Counted from the stretch's first letter, positions 48,588 through 58,242 are shown. The stretch: DNA of 64,000 nucleotides from Filimonas zeae (GCF_014641615.1 NZ_BMIB01000003.1:372001-436000), one strand, 5' to 3'. Notes: a model not told the origin generated them from the sequence alone. Translations and numbers: made by a program.

Positions 48588-48777
48588 TGATTTTCTGGCT
48601 GCAAAGTTCCTCCGCTGTTCCTACCATAGCGGGAAAAATACCTACCCGGCAGGAAATACTTATCGTCTTAAACAGGGGCGTTGCCCGGGTATTTCCTCAT
48701 TTCGACAATGAATTTCTTCATTGGATGGTGGGTACCACGCACTATAGAGGTAATATTGTTTTACATTTTTATGACAA
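48588..48777. promoter_or_regulatory. divergent control region between haem receptor and AraC gene
   Basis: 190 bp with three related short motifs: GGGAAAAATACC (48631-48642), GGAAATAC (48652-48659) and, inverted, GGGTATTTCC (48687-48696). The last two form an 8-bp inverted repeat across 29 bases. They are candidate operators for the adjacent AraC protein. The same ten bases also occur by chance inside a coding region at 42606, so the evidence is modest. Confidence 0.35.
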
Positions 48778-49767
48778 ATGAACCGCCGAACCAATGATAA
48801 TCACGCGATGTATTGTGCCTTTGATATAGATAAGGGAGACACCGGCTTTGCTGAAAAGAAGAGAGAGGTAAATAAAGAGCTGCATCAGGGCATTGTGCAT
48901 GAACTGGTAAGTCCGGGCATTAGTCTGGGGTATTATCATATACAATCGAAAGAGCAGGGACAGGTAGTTATTCAGAATCAGAAACCCTTTATTCAATGCA
49001 GCTATACCATCAGCGGCATTAAAAGTTATACTGTTAACAACGGAAAGCAGCAACTGGCTTCTTTTGGGGGGCAGGAATATAATTATTTGTTCCTGAACAA
49101 CCAGGAAGTACACCTGAACTGGTGGCCCGAAGAAAAGCTGGAGATTTATGAGTTGGGCCTGAGCCCGGAGCTTTTTATGCAGTACCTGCCGGAGGCACAT
49201 CCATTTTACCAGGTGGTGCAGAACGCCATGGTAAAAAATGCTCCTGTATCTATGAGCCATGTAAACCTGCCTTTATCGCGTAATTTCTGCGATATATTAA
49301 AGCAGATGTTACACTGCCCGCTGGAGGGCCGGTATAAGGAACTGTTTGTAAAAAGCAAAACGCTGGAGCTGATGGCTTACCAGCTGGAGCATTACGAGCA
49401 GGTAACCGGTGGGGCTACCCGCTCTGCCGCCACCAAAGGCAAACAACTGAAGAAGGAAGAAGTGGAGCGCATGTACCAGGCACAGCATATTATACTCACC
49501 AACCTGGATAGTCCCTGTTCGCTGATAGATCTGGCGCATCAGGTAGGTACCAATGAAGCGTATCTGAAAAAACACTTTAAAGAGGTGTTTGGCAACACGG
49601 TGTTTGGTTACCTGCAAAATATTAAGATGAACAAGGCCCGTGAAATGCTGGCCGATGGCAGATCGGTGGCAGAAGTGGCGGATTACATGGGGTATAAATA
49701 CTCCGTACATTTTACCCGCGCCTTTAAAAAGTTTTTTGGTTATCCGCCCAAAGAAGATAAACAGTAG
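48778..49767 (+). CDS. AraC-family transcriptional regulator
   Basis: 329 residues. The C-terminal 100 residues hold a double HTH: CSLIDLAHQVGTNEAYLKKH and FKEVFGNTVFGYLQNIKMNK as the first helix pair, then REMLADGRSVAEVADYMGYK and YSVHFTRAFKKFFGYPPKED as the second. The N-terminal 220 residues are a ligand-binding region of the PchR-like type, which in other bacteria responds to ferric siderophores or iron. Divergent arrangement with the haem receptor suggests that it controls that operon. Confidence 0.85.
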   Translation: MNRRTNDNHAMYCAFDIDKGDTGFAEKKREVNKELHQGIVHELVSPGISLGYYHIQSKEQGQVVIQNQKPFIQCSYTISGIKSYTVNNGKQQLASFGGQEYNYLFLNNQEVHLNWWPEEKLEIYELGLSPELFMQYLPEAHPFYQVVQNAMVKNAPVSMSHVNLPLSRNFCDILKQMLHCPLEGRYKELFVKSKTLELMAYQLEHYEQVTGGATRSAATKGKQLKKEEVERMYQAQHIILTNLDSPCSLIDLAHQVGTNEAYLKKHFKEVFGNTVFGYLQNIKMNKAREMLADGRSVAEVADYMGYKYSVHFTRAFKKFFGYPPKEDKQ

Positions 49768-49849
49768 GTTGGGCTATTTTCCATATCAGGTAGTTTTTAT
49801 TCCGTAAAGGATGTGTGGGCTGTTGCACCTTTATGGCTGTTGTTGCAAA

Positions 49850-50209
49850 ATGAAAACTACCGGTATGTGCAGTTACAGATATTTATGTTTAAAAGAAAAT
49901 ACAGGCTATATAAGCCTTTGCCACGCATGCGATAACCTGCATATTGCTTACGGCAATTTTTTGCTTACACTGCCGCAGCATGTACTGCCCGACTTTCAGC
50001 GTGTGCTGGAAGCCTACGCGCATAACTACCGGCATACAGAAGTGCCGCATATACGGGAAATTTATATTCCGATGCCTTATATGAGTCTGGCCCTGTATAT
50101 GAGCCTGGATGAAGTGCATGAACTATGCACTATGATTGACGCGGCAGATTCTGAACTACAGGCATTGCAGTTAATGCGGTTGTTAACCAGTAATGGCCCC
50201 CGGCACTAA
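49850..50209 (+). CDS. small Cys-containing protein (DUF6686-like)
   Basis: 119 residues. The N-terminal part has MCSYRYLCL followed by ISLCHACDNLHIAYGNFLLT, so a C-x-x-C plus a further Cys could bind a metal. The rest is helical (LPQHVLPDFQRVLEAYAHNY; YMSLDEVHELCTMIDAADSE). It resembles small Bacteroidota proteins with a CxxC and a conserved LHIAYGN-like strand (DUF6686 type, not certain). The ATG at 49850 is used because the earlier in-frame residues are Cys-rich and non-homologous. Confidence 0.55.
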   Translation: MKTTGMCSYRYLCLKENTGYISLCHACDNLHIAYGNFLLTLPQHVLPDFQRVLEAYAHNYRHTEVPHIREIYIPMPYMSLALYMSLDEVHELCTMIDAADSELQALQLMRLLTSNGPRH

Positions 50210-50278
50210 GTTGTTTAGCATTGTTTCCCTTCCTTTACAGAAGTACAAATGGTATTATGCAGGCTTGCCGGTGTTAGT

Positions 50279-50286
50279 TACCTTTG
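50279..50286 (+). promoter_or_regulatory. -7 element TACCTTTG directly at the helicase start
   Basis: An exact TAnnTTTG match that ends four bases before the ATG at 50291. If used, transcription would start at or very near the start codon, giving a leaderless mRNA. Confidence 0.4.
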
Positions 50287-50290
50287 CAGG

Positions 50291-51532
50291 ATGAAGTTTG
50301 AGCAGTATAATATTTCCGAAGCCATTAAGGCACGTTTGGCTGAGCTGGAGTTTAAGCGACCTACCGATATTCAATTCAAAGCCATTCCGCCGATATTAAA
50401 GGGAGATGATGTACTGGCCATTGCCCAAACGGGTACCGGTAAAACAGCTGCTTTTGCTATTCCGCTGTTACACCTGCTGGATGATGACCGGTTGAACCGG
50501 GTGTATAAGTACCAGGTAAAATGCCTGGTAATGGTACCCACGCGCGAACTGGCCGTGCAGATTGCAGGCGCTTTCCGTGAAATAGGCAAACACCTGCGCT
50601 TAAATATTATAGGCATTTTTGGTGGGGTAGAACAGGAAGCGCAGATTAAGCAACTGGAAAAGGGGGCAGACGTGGTTATTGCCACGCCAGGCCGTATGTT
50701 TGATCTGATACACCAGGAAAAAATGGACCTGAGCCAGCTGCGTACCCTGGTACTGGACGAAGCAGACCATATGCTGGACCTGGGTTTTATTAAAGATATC
50801 CGCGATGTACTGCGTCATATACGCCATCCACACCAGACGTTGTTTTTTTCTGCCACCATTAATACAGAAATTAAAGAGATTGCTTACTCGCTGGTACGTA
50901 ATCCTATCCGCATACAGATATCGCCACAAGACCCGGTTTCTAAAAATGTGAGTCATGCTGTGGCGTATATTGAAATGGACGACAAGCGCTTTTTTCTGGA
51001 ACGCATAGCCAAAGAGTTTCCGGATAGTAAAATGCTGGTATTTGTGCGTACCAAAGTGCGTGCAGAGCGTGTAGCTGCTGCTATGGAAAGAGTAGGCATA
51101 GCCACCCTTACCATGCACGGTGGAAAGGAACAGCGCGACCGTTTGCAGGTAATGAATGAGTTTAAAAACGGCGATGTAAAAATACTGATTACCACAGATG
51201 TAAACGCCCGCGGTATTGATATTCCCAATGTAGACTACGTGGTTAACTACGACCTGCCGGACGAGCCGGAAAACTATGTACACCGTGTAGGCCGTACCGG
51301 CCGTGGCGTACAGAAAGGTCAGGCAGTTTCTTTCTGTAGCACAGAGGAAAAGCCGGTACTGGCTGCCATTCAGAAGTATTTGGGCAAACCTATTGAAGAA
51401 ATGCAGATCGAAAAATCGGATTACAAACAAACCATCCGTTTTTCAGAAGAGGTACCCAACGATAACTGGAAGCTGCTGCTGGAAGAAGATGCCAAAGCCG
51501 CCGAAAAAGCCCGCAAAAAAAAGAAGAAATAA
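50291..51532 (+). CDS. DEAD-box RNA helicase (RhlE-like)
   Basis: 413 residues. The motifs appear in order: Q motif KRPTDIQFKAIP, I AQTGTGKTAAF, Ia PTRELAVQ, Ib TPGRM, II DEAD in VLDEADHMLDLGF, III SAT, IV LVFVRTK, V TDVNARGIDIPNVD, VI HRVGRTGR. The C-terminal extension is short and ends in a Lys-rich stretch, as in RhlE-type proteins that help ribosome assembly or mRNA turnover. Homology starts exactly at MKFEQYNISEAIK, which fixes the start at 50291. Confidence 0.9.
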   Translation: MKFEQYNISEAIKARLAELEFKRPTDIQFKAIPPILKGDDVLAIAQTGTGKTAAFAIPLLHLLDDDRLNRVYKYQVKCLVMVPTRELAVQIAGAFREIGKHLRLNIIGIFGGVEQEAQIKQLEKGADVVIATPGRMFDLIHQEKMDLSQLRTLVLDEADHMLDLGFIKDIRDVLRHIRHPHQTLFFSATINTEIKEIAYSLVRNPIRIQISPQDPVSKNVSHAVAYIEMDDKRFFLERIAKEFPDSKMLVFVRTKVRAERVAAAMERVGIATLTMHGGKEQRDRLQVMNEFKNGDVKILITTDVNARGIDIPNVDYVVNYDLPDEPENYVHRVGRTGRGVQKGQAVSFCSTEEKPVLAAIQKYLGKPIEEMQIEKSDYKQTIRFSEEVPNDNWKLLLEEDAKAAEKARKKKKK

Positions 51533-51556
51533 TACAACAGAACCCGGGAATGCCGT

Positions 51557-53812
51557 TTAAAACGGTATGCCCAGGTTTACATAGGGTATTACCTTCTTCG
51601 ACTGTTCTGAATACATGGCGCTTATTTCCAGCGGGCCTAACAGGAAGTTATAGCCAAATGTAAGCGAGTAGCCAGACAGGTAGCCTGCGCGGTTACTGCG
51701 GGCGTTGGAGGTAACAATATCATGATACAGCAGATTGGCGCGGCCGGTGAGGAAGATGCTGCTGAACATCTGATACCGTACACCCAGCTGTACATTGGCC
51801 ACACTGCTGGAATAACGGGTGCCTTCGTTCAGGCCTGCAAATAATATCTGATTGCGGAATTCATTGCTTAAGCCGCCTACGTAATAAGCGTTCAACGGGC
51901 CCATTTTATCCATGAAGTTAAAGCCCGCCTGTATATGTTCAATCAACGTTACACGTTGTGATATGGGTACATAATGATCGAACAGGAAGGTAGTGCGGGC
52001 GAAGGCACCGAAGCTGAAACCGAGCGTATCATTGCTTTGTTCTTTACCATTGCGGTAAAAGTTTACCCGTGGGTCGGCGGAATATACCCTGCCTGCTTCC
52101 AGATGAAGGCGGATGCCTTTACGGGGGTATACATTATTGCTGAGTGTATTGTATTTAAAGAATGCGTAGGTATTGTTCTGCTGATTGTTGCCTTTTACCT
52201 CCAGCACGTTATTGGTGGATATGGAGGGCGTATAAGTGAATGCTTCAAAACGATGACCTACCCCTAAGGACATCTTTCTGGCCAGTGCTACCGATAAGTT
52301 AGATTCTGCTTTAAAGTACAGTTGCTGGTATACACCATCGCGTATGCTGTTGGTATTATACGTGTTAAAACCTATCTGTTCTAACTGTACCAGGGCATTT
52401 AGCGATACCTGGTTTAAACGGTCAAGGTATTGCAGATGCTCCCCGCGTATGCGCATGTTTTCACCCACATTTACAGATACCAGGCTGCGGGAGCGGGAGA
52501 ACGGTACAAAAAAGTCGCGCGAGGTAAGGTTGCCAATAAGGCTGATACCGCTGAAGGTGTTATAATGTATACCCAGTTTGGCAAACGTAAGCGGATGCTC
52601 CTGTGCGGTAAATATAATTTTAGCGGTAGTATCTGTTAGAGGTTCCAGACGGTAAATTATTTTCTGATAATAACGGGTACCAAATGCCACCCGTATATGC
52701 TCGTTCAGCGATTCAGGCGTGTACCACCGGTTGCGCACAAACTGCATCAGGCTCAGGAAAAAATAACGGTTGGTACGCTGCAGGCCTTCAATGGCATAAT
52801 CAGTAATTTTTACCTCACGCACAGCGGGGAGGGGCTTTACCTTTTCTTTTTCCGGGCCATACAGGCGGTTGAGTGAGTCGGCCATGCGTTTAAACACCGG
52901 ATACATCTGCCGTCCGGTTTCAATGCCCTCATCAATAATATCGTTTGAAGAACTAAAGCTACCCATACTGTAGTTTTCCAACGGGTGGTTTATATATACC
53001 TGACACAACTGTTTTTCCTTATTGGTGTTCTCATCTTCCCGGAAAAAAGCAATCTGTAACAGTATCTGAAATACGTTGTTGATCTTCTCTTTGGGAAGTA
53101 AGCCACCCGATACGTTGCTGCCAATAACAATATCAGCCCCCATATCAAGTGCATCATGTACCGGAAAGTTGCGCACAATACCCCCATCTACCAGTTTACG
53201 CCCCTGGTATTCTACTGCAGTAAACACGCTGGGTATGGCCATACTGGAGCGCACTGCCGAAACTATTTCGCCTTTGTCCAGCGCCACCGCCTGCCCGCTG
53301 GAAACATCTGTGGCAATACAGCGGAATTTTTTTGGCAGCTTTAAAAAATCTTTGATGTTATAAACGGGGAAGAAAAATTCGCTGAATTTTAACCACAGTT
53401 CTTCCGATTCCAGCATACCACTGGGGAGGCGGAACCCATTATTTACCCAGGGTAACTCCACCGCATACTTATCATATTCCTCTTTTTCTTCCATACCCAT
53501 AGAGTGCAGCGAGGCGGAGTTGGAAAGCATCAGATCCCAGTTAACACAACGGGCTATTTTTTCTATGGTATCAGCGGTATAGCCCGAGGCGTACAGGCCG
53601 CCAATGATGCTGCCCATGCTGGTTCCGGTAACATAGTCTATTTTTAAACCTGCGGAATCAATGGCTTTAAGAATGCCTATATGTGCAAGCCCTTTGGCAC
53701 CGCCACCGCTGAGGGTTATACCCAGCTGTGGTCTTGTACGTTGTTTGGGCTGGGATGCAGCAAAAATTGGTACACATAGGATGATAAAAAGTATTGGGCG
53801 GTAGTAGTGCAT
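51557..53812 (-). CDS. patatin-like phospholipase fused to an outer-membrane barrel (PlpD type)
   Basis: 751 residues. A signal peptide (residues 1-20) precedes a patatin domain with the oxyanion motif GGGAKG (LSGGGAKGLAHIGILKAIDS), nucleophile GTSMGS and catalytic Asp in LVDGGIVRN. After about residue 330 there is a POTRA-like segment (VREVKITDYAIEGLQRTNRY) and a long beta-barrel ending in a terminal NLGIPF strand. This is the layout of type Vd secretion patatins. A role in moving or exposing a lipase at the cell surface is inferred. The start is at 53812, where the signal peptide begins. Confidence 0.85.
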   Translation of the reverse strand: MHYYRPILFIILCVPIFAASQPKQRTRPQLGITLSGGGAKGLAHIGILKAIDSAGLKIDYVTGTSMGSIIGGLYASGYTADTIEKIARCVNWDLMLSNSASLHSMGMEEKEEYDKYAVELPWVNNGFRLPSGMLESEELWLKFSEFFFPVYNIKDFLKLPKKFRCIATDVSSGQAVALDKGEIVSAVRSSMAIPSVFTAVEYQGRKLVDGGIVRNFPVHDALDMGADIVIGSNVSGGLLPKEKINNVFQILLQIAFFREDENTNKEKQLCQVYINHPLENYSMGSFSSSNDIIDEGIETGRQMYPVFKRMADSLNRLYGPEKEKVKPLPAVREVKITDYAIEGLQRTNRYFFLSLMQFVRNRWYTPESLNEHIRVAFGTRYYQKIIYRLEPLTDTTAKIIFTAQEHPLTFAKLGIHYNTFSGISLIGNLTSRDFFVPFSRSRSLVSVNVGENMRIRGEHLQYLDRLNQVSLNALVQLEQIGFNTYNTNSIRDGVYQQLYFKAESNLSVALARKMSLGVGHRFEAFTYTPSISTNNVLEVKGNNQQNNTYAFFKYNTLSNNVYPRKGIRLHLEAGRVYSADPRVNFYRNGKEQSNDTLGFSFGAFARTTFLFDHYVPISQRVTLIEHIQAGFNFMDKMGPLNAYYVGGLSNEFRNQILFAGLNEGTRYSSSVANVQLGVRYQMFSSIFLTGRANLLYHDIVTSNARSNRAGYLSGYSLTFGYNFLLGPLEISAMYSEQSKKVIPYVNLGIPF

Positions 53813-53884
53813 AAAGTAACCTAAACTACTGAATTTAAACGTAAAAATATGCCAAAGCCCCGAATGCTTTTGTAATATTGCCAC

Positions 53885-55123
53885 ATGAGTAATGCGTTGA
53901 TAATAAACATAGGCAAACTGGTAAATGTACGCAACGAATATCCTTTATTAAAAGGGGAGGCGCTGGCGGTTTTACCGGTATTGGAAAATGTATGGCTGCG
54001 TGTTACCGGCGGCAGAATTGCCGGCATGGGAAGCATGCAGCAATGGGAGGCCGCACCCGGAGAAAACATAATAGACGCCAAAGGGGGCGCCGTGCTGCCT
54101 GGCTGGTGCGACAGCCATACCCATATAGTATTTGCTGCTACCAGAGAAGACGAGTTTGTGGATAAGATAAAGGGCCTGAGTTATGCAGAAATTGCTGCCA
54201 AAGGCGGTGGTATTGTAAACTCTGCACGCCGGTTACGGCAAACTACCGAAGAAGAATTGTTTGAAAGTGCATGGCAGCGCTTACACAAGCTGATACAACA
54301 AGGCACTGCCGCTATTGAAATTAAAAGTGGCTATGGTTTAACGGTGGCAGATGAATTAAAAATGCTGCGGGTAATACGCCGGTTAAAACAGCAATCGCCC
54401 ATACCTGTAAAAGCCACTTTTTTGGGCGCACACGCTGTACCGGAAGAATACAAAGGAAATACAGATGGTTATGTTGACCTGATTATACAGGAAATGTTAC
54501 CGGCCATTGCCGCAGAGCAACTGGCAGATTATATAGATGTGTTTTGCGAAAACGGCTTTTTCTCTGCCGCGCAAACCATACGTGTGTGCGAAGCCGGTAT
54601 AAAACATGGTTTGCTGCCTAAAATACACGCCAATCAGTTAAGTTTATCAGGCGGTGTACAGGCAGGTGTTCAGCTGGGCGCTGTTAGTGTTGACCATCTG
54701 GAAACCATGGATGATGCTGCTATTCAAACATTGGCCGGCAGCAATACCATAGGTACACTGCTGCCCTCTGCTGCCTTTTTTCTGCGCATGGCTTTTCAGC
54801 CTGCCCGGCAACTGATCAGCGCTGGTTGCGCGGTGGCGCTTGCCAGCGATTACAACCCGGGCTCCAGCCCCTCCGGTAACATGAACCTGGTAGTGGCTAT
54901 GAGCTGTATTCAAATGAAAATGCTGCCCGAAGAAGCACTGAATGCTGCTACCATTAATGGCGCCTATGCCATGCAGCTGGAACATGAAGTTGGTTCCATT
55001 ACCGTTGGTAAACTGGCCAACCTGATTATAACCCAACCCTTACCCTCGCTGGCATATCTGCCGTATTCGTTCGGAGACAATCTGATTGAAAAAGTAATGG
55101 TAGGGGGGAATATATGGGCATAA
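53885..55123 (+). CDS. hutI: imidazolonepropionase (HutI)
   Basis: 412 residues, standard length. It hydrolyses imidazolonepropionate to formiminoglutamate, the third step of histidine breakdown in the cytosol. The amidohydrolase metal sites are visible: DSHTHIVFAATREDEF (HxH), GAHAVPEEY, IHANQLS with the active His, and SDYNPGSSPSGNMN. SGYGLTVADELKML is the usual family segment. The downstream membrane protein gene overlaps the end by 10 bases, and hutG follows it, so the three form an operon. No hutH or hutU is in the window. Confidence 0.92.
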   Translation: MSNALIINIGKLVNVRNEYPLLKGEALAVLPVLENVWLRVTGGRIAGMGSMQQWEAAPGENIIDAKGGAVLPGWCDSHTHIVFAATREDEFVDKIKGLSYAEIAAKGGGIVNSARRLRQTTEEELFESAWQRLHKLIQQGTAAIEIKSGYGLTVADELKMLRVIRRLKQQSPIPVKATFLGAHAVPEEYKGNTDGYVDLIIQEMLPAIAAEQLADYIDVFCENGFFSAAQTIRVCEAGIKHGLLPKIHANQLSLSGGVQAGVQLGAVSVDHLETMDDAAIQTLAGSNTIGTLLPSAAFFLRMAFQPARQLISAGCAVALASDYNPGSSPSGNMNLVVAMSCIQMKMLPEEALNAATINGAYAMQLEHEVGSITVGKLANLIITQPLPSLAYLPYSFGDNLIEKVMVGGNIWA

Positions 55124-57138
55124 AAAAGAAACAACCGGCAGATAATTTATTTACCGCCAGCCTGGAAAACAGGCTTACACTGGTGTACGGGCAGGAGGAA
55201 ATGTGCCTGGGTTTTCTGGTAGATCTTTTTAACCAGGTGCGCCCCCGTAAGCTAAAGCGTATGCCCGGTGCGGAAGTGCGGCTGCAAAAGCTGATAATGC
55301 AATTGCAGGAAAACCCGTTATTACTGAATAACCTGCATGTTGCCATTGCCACGGTGCTTGCCCATACCGATTTTGTGCCTGCGCTTACAGATAGCGGCAT
55401 GCTGCTGTCCAGAGGTTTTGTACAGGAGTTTTCTTCGCGGTTAAGCCATAAGCTGCTGCCTGCATTGCCAAAGGAGAATGAGTTTACGTATATCATAAAC
55501 CGCATCTTTTACCTGCCTACGGATTATTTGTGGGTGGAAGCGATTGACCGTAATGCGTGGAAGATGTTTTTTGAACTGCTGAACATTACCGTAGATCAGC
55601 AATCTGTTGCTTTACAGCAGCAGATAACCAAAGCCCTTACTATTCTTTCTTATAAGGTAGCCAACCTTTCTATGGAGCCGGAAGTGGCGCGGCTGTTACC
55701 GGAAGAACTACAGCAGCAAAACCCGTTTATACGGCAAAACCACATTATTCACCAGCTGAATACCAAAGAGGAACACCGGATACCGGAAGAATACGGACTG
55801 GCGGGCGTGGGCGATTTAAACCGGTTGCTGGAAGAGTGTATACAGGTGGCACAATACATACGGGAGCAGCAGGCGGTACGTGGTGCCAGCCTTGCACTGA
55901 GTTATATGACGCTGGTGATGACGTATTGCCTGGAGCGGATGAAAATGCTGGCGGAGATACTGGACAACAGTAAAAACCTGAATACAGACCGGTTGGTAGA
56001 TGTGCTGAGGCTGGAAGTGCGTTATGAAAAACGAAAAAACAGCATCCGCGAATTATTCTCGCAAAGCTTTGGATACATAGCTTACCAGATAGCCGAGCAT
56101 AAAAGCACCAAAGGCGATAAGTATATTACCACCACCCGCACGCAGTATTATAAAATGATAGCCAGCGCCATGTGGGGCGGGTTAATAGTATGCCTGATAG
56201 TGTTGTTTAAAAACCTGCTGGGTAAGCTGCACTTTTTGCCTGTATGGTCTGGCGTGGCTTATAGTGTTAACTACAGCCTGGGGTTTGTAGCTATTGAAGA
56301 AACCGGCAGTACCCTGGCTACCAAGCAACCCGCGTTTACGGCCAGTGCAGTAGCGGGCTCGCTGGATACGCGGAGGAATGAACAGCCCAACCTTTACAAC
56401 CTGGCTGTTACGGTAGCGCGTGTAGTGCGTAGTCAGTTTGCTTCTTTTTTTGGCAACCTGATTGTGGTATTTCCGGTTACCTATGGTATAGCGTGGATAT
56501 TCGATCTCTGTTTTGGCCATCCGCTGGCAGAGGGGGCCGCAGCCATGAAGCTGCTGAACGATCAGCACCCCTGGAAAAGCCTTTCATTACTATACGCTGC
56601 CAACACCGGTGTGTTTTTGTTTATCAGCGGGTTAATAGCCGGGTTTATTCAGAATAAGATACAGTACAGCCGGGTGGCAGAGCGTTTGCAGATGCACCCG
56701 GGTATGCGGCGCACCATGGCGGCAGACCGGTTGGCAAAACTGGCGCATTATATAGAACACCATGCCGGTAGCCTTACCGGTAATATTATCCTGGGCTTTT
56801 TCCTGGGCATGTCGGGCATTATAGTAAAGCTGTTTGGTATTCCGTTCGATATACGGCACATCACCATTTCGGCAGGCAACGTAGCCATAGGTGCTTATGG
56901 CATAGGCATTCAGCACCTGCACTGGCGCTTTTTGCTGGAGGTAATAGCCGGTGTACTGGCTATAGGGTTTGTAAACTTTATGGTAAGCTTTTCGCTGGCC
57001 TTTATAGTTGCCGTAAAATCGCGCGGTATTCAATTGAAGGATTATCCGGAATTTATAAGGATATTGTGGCGCTATTTTAAAAAGTACCCTTTAGACTTTA
57101 TCCGGCCCCGCAAGGGCGGCGGTGCAAACATTGCTTAA
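55114..57138 (+). CDS. PF10136-family membrane protein (annotated as site-specific recombinase)
   Basis: 674 residues. A helical soluble N-terminal region of about 340 residues (NRLTLVYGQEEMCLGFLVDL; SLALSYMTLVMTYCLERMKM) is followed by six or seven membrane helices (for example YKMIASAMWGGLIVCLIVLF and FFGNLIVVFPVTYGIAWIFD). This matches the SpecificRecomb family (PF10136), whose name derives from a gonococcal gene. The membrane topology makes recombinase activity doubtful. It overlaps hutI by 10 bases and lies 18 bp ahead of hutG, so it is tied to the histidine operon, perhaps as a transporter; that is inference. Confidence 0.8.
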   Translation: MGIKKKQPADNLFTASLENRLTLVYGQEEMCLGFLVDLFNQVRPRKLKRMPGAEVRLQKLIMQLQENPLLLNNLHVAIATVLAHTDFVPALTDSGMLLSRGFVQEFSSRLSHKLLPALPKENEFTYIINRIFYLPTDYLWVEAIDRNAWKMFFELLNITVDQQSVALQQQITKALTILSYKVANLSMEPEVARLLPEELQQQNPFIRQNHIIHQLNTKEEHRIPEEYGLAGVGDLNRLLEECIQVAQYIREQQAVRGASLALSYMTLVMTYCLERMKMLAEILDNSKNLNTDRLVDVLRLEVRYEKRKNSIRELFSQSFGYIAYQIAEHKSTKGDKYITTTRTQYYKMIASAMWGGLIVCLIVLFKNLLGKLHFLPVWSGVAYSVNYSLGFVAIEETGSTLATKQPAFTASAVAGSLDTRRNEQPNLYNLAVTVARVVRSQFASFFGNLIVVFPVTYGIAWIFDLCFGHPLAEGAAAMKLLNDQHPWKSLSLLYAANTGVFLFISGLIAGFIQNKIQYSRVAERLQMHPGMRRTMAADRLAKLAHYIEHHAGSLTGNIILGFFLGMSGIIVKLFGIPFDIRHITISAGNVAIGAYGIGIQHLHWRFLLEVIAGVLAIGFVNFMVSFSLAFIVAVKSRGIQLKDYPEFIRILWRYFKKYPLDFIRPRKGGGANIA

Positions 57139-57156
57139 GCCAGTAAAACGAAAACT

Positions 57157-58230
57157 ATGCAACACTTGAAGCTTTACAAAAAGGATGACATTTTAGCTAT
57201 TACAAGAATCAGAAAGTTTGAAACAAAGCTGGGGGAATGTGTACAGGTATTAAGGGATATTACTAACATAGAAGCTTCATTATTAGGCAACGATGCCACG
57301 TATATTGTGGTAGGCGTTCCGGAAGATATTGGGGTAAAAGCCAATTTGGGAGCGGGTGGTGCAGATACTGCCTGGCTGCCGTTTTTACGTGCTTTTCTGA
57401 ACATTCAGAGCAATGACTTTTTAAATGGCGAAGAGGTAATGGTGCTGGGCCATTTTGATTTTTCGGATATCAGCAATCTGATAGAGGGCAATGCGCTTAC
57501 GCCCGATGAAAAGATAGAAGCCTGCCGCCACGCGGTGCGTACTATTGATGATGAGGTAGAGAATATTGTAAAACTGATTACCCAGTGCGGTAAAATACCT
57601 ATTATAATAGGAGGTGGGCATAACAACGCTTACCCATGTATAAAGGGCGCTGCCAAAGGGCTGCACAAATCCGGCTTACTGCCTATTGCTCAAATCAATG
57701 CTATTAACCTGGATGCACATGCAGACTACCGCCCGGCCGAGGGCAGGCACAGCGGCAATGCTTTCCGCTATGCCGAGGAAGATGGCTATCTGGAGAAATA
57801 CTGTATGCTGGGGCTACACGAAAATTATCTTACGCAGAATACATGGGTGGATATTGTAAACAATCCTTTTATGGATGTGATTACTTATGAAGACATTTTT
57901 CTGCATGAGAAGTATACTTTTTTACAGGCCATTGCCCACGCAGCTGCTTTTACTGAAGATACTTATTGTGGCATAGAACTGGATCTGGACAGTATTGAAC
58001 AAACCCTGGCCAGCGCCGTAACGCCCGCAGGTATACAGCCTTTACACGCGCGGCAGTATGTACACTATGCTGCCATGGATACCAAAGTAGCTTACCTGCA
58101 CATTTGTGAGGGTGCTACCCAACTGGCAGATGGCAGAAGGGATGATTCTACCGGTAAACTGATCAGCTACCTGGTATCTGACTTTGTAAAAAGCCGCGAA
58201 GCGGTGCTGAACGGAGCACCGGAAGAATAG
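57157..58230 (+). CDS. hutG: formimidoylglutamase (HutG-like, arginase family)
   Basis: 357 residues, a little longer than most ureohydrolases. It releases formamide from formiminoglutamate to give glutamate. The binuclear Mn site is complete: GGGHNNAY (His), INLDAHADYRP (Asp, His, Asp) and CGIELDLDSIE (two Asp). The N terminus (QHLKLYKKDDILAITRIRKF) fits the Bacteroidota formimidoylglutamase group. Linkage with hutI, one pathway step earlier, supports this over arginase or agmatinase. It is closed by a strong terminator. Confidence 0.88.
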   Translation: MQHLKLYKKDDILAITRIRKFETKLGECVQVLRDITNIEASLLGNDATYIVVGVPEDIGVKANLGAGGADTAWLPFLRAFLNIQSNDFLNGEEVMVLGHFDFSDISNLIEGNALTPDEKIEACRHAVRTIDDEVENIVKLITQCGKIPIIIGGGHNNAYPCIKGAAKGLHKSGLLPIAQINAINLDAHADYRPAEGRHSGNAFRYAEEDGYLEKYCMLGLHENYLTQNTWVDIVNNPFMDVITYEDIFLHEKYTFLQAIAHAAAFTEDTYCGIELDLDSIEQTLASAVTPAGIQPLHARQYVHYAAMDTKVAYLHICEGATQLADGRRDDSTGKLISYLVSDFVKSREAVLNGAPEE

Positions 58231-58242
58231 ATTGTATTTAAA

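Noticed and set aside
50600..51430. 276-codon ORF opposite the helicase gene
   Set aside because: The helicase on the other strand has every family motif; this is its antisense shadow.
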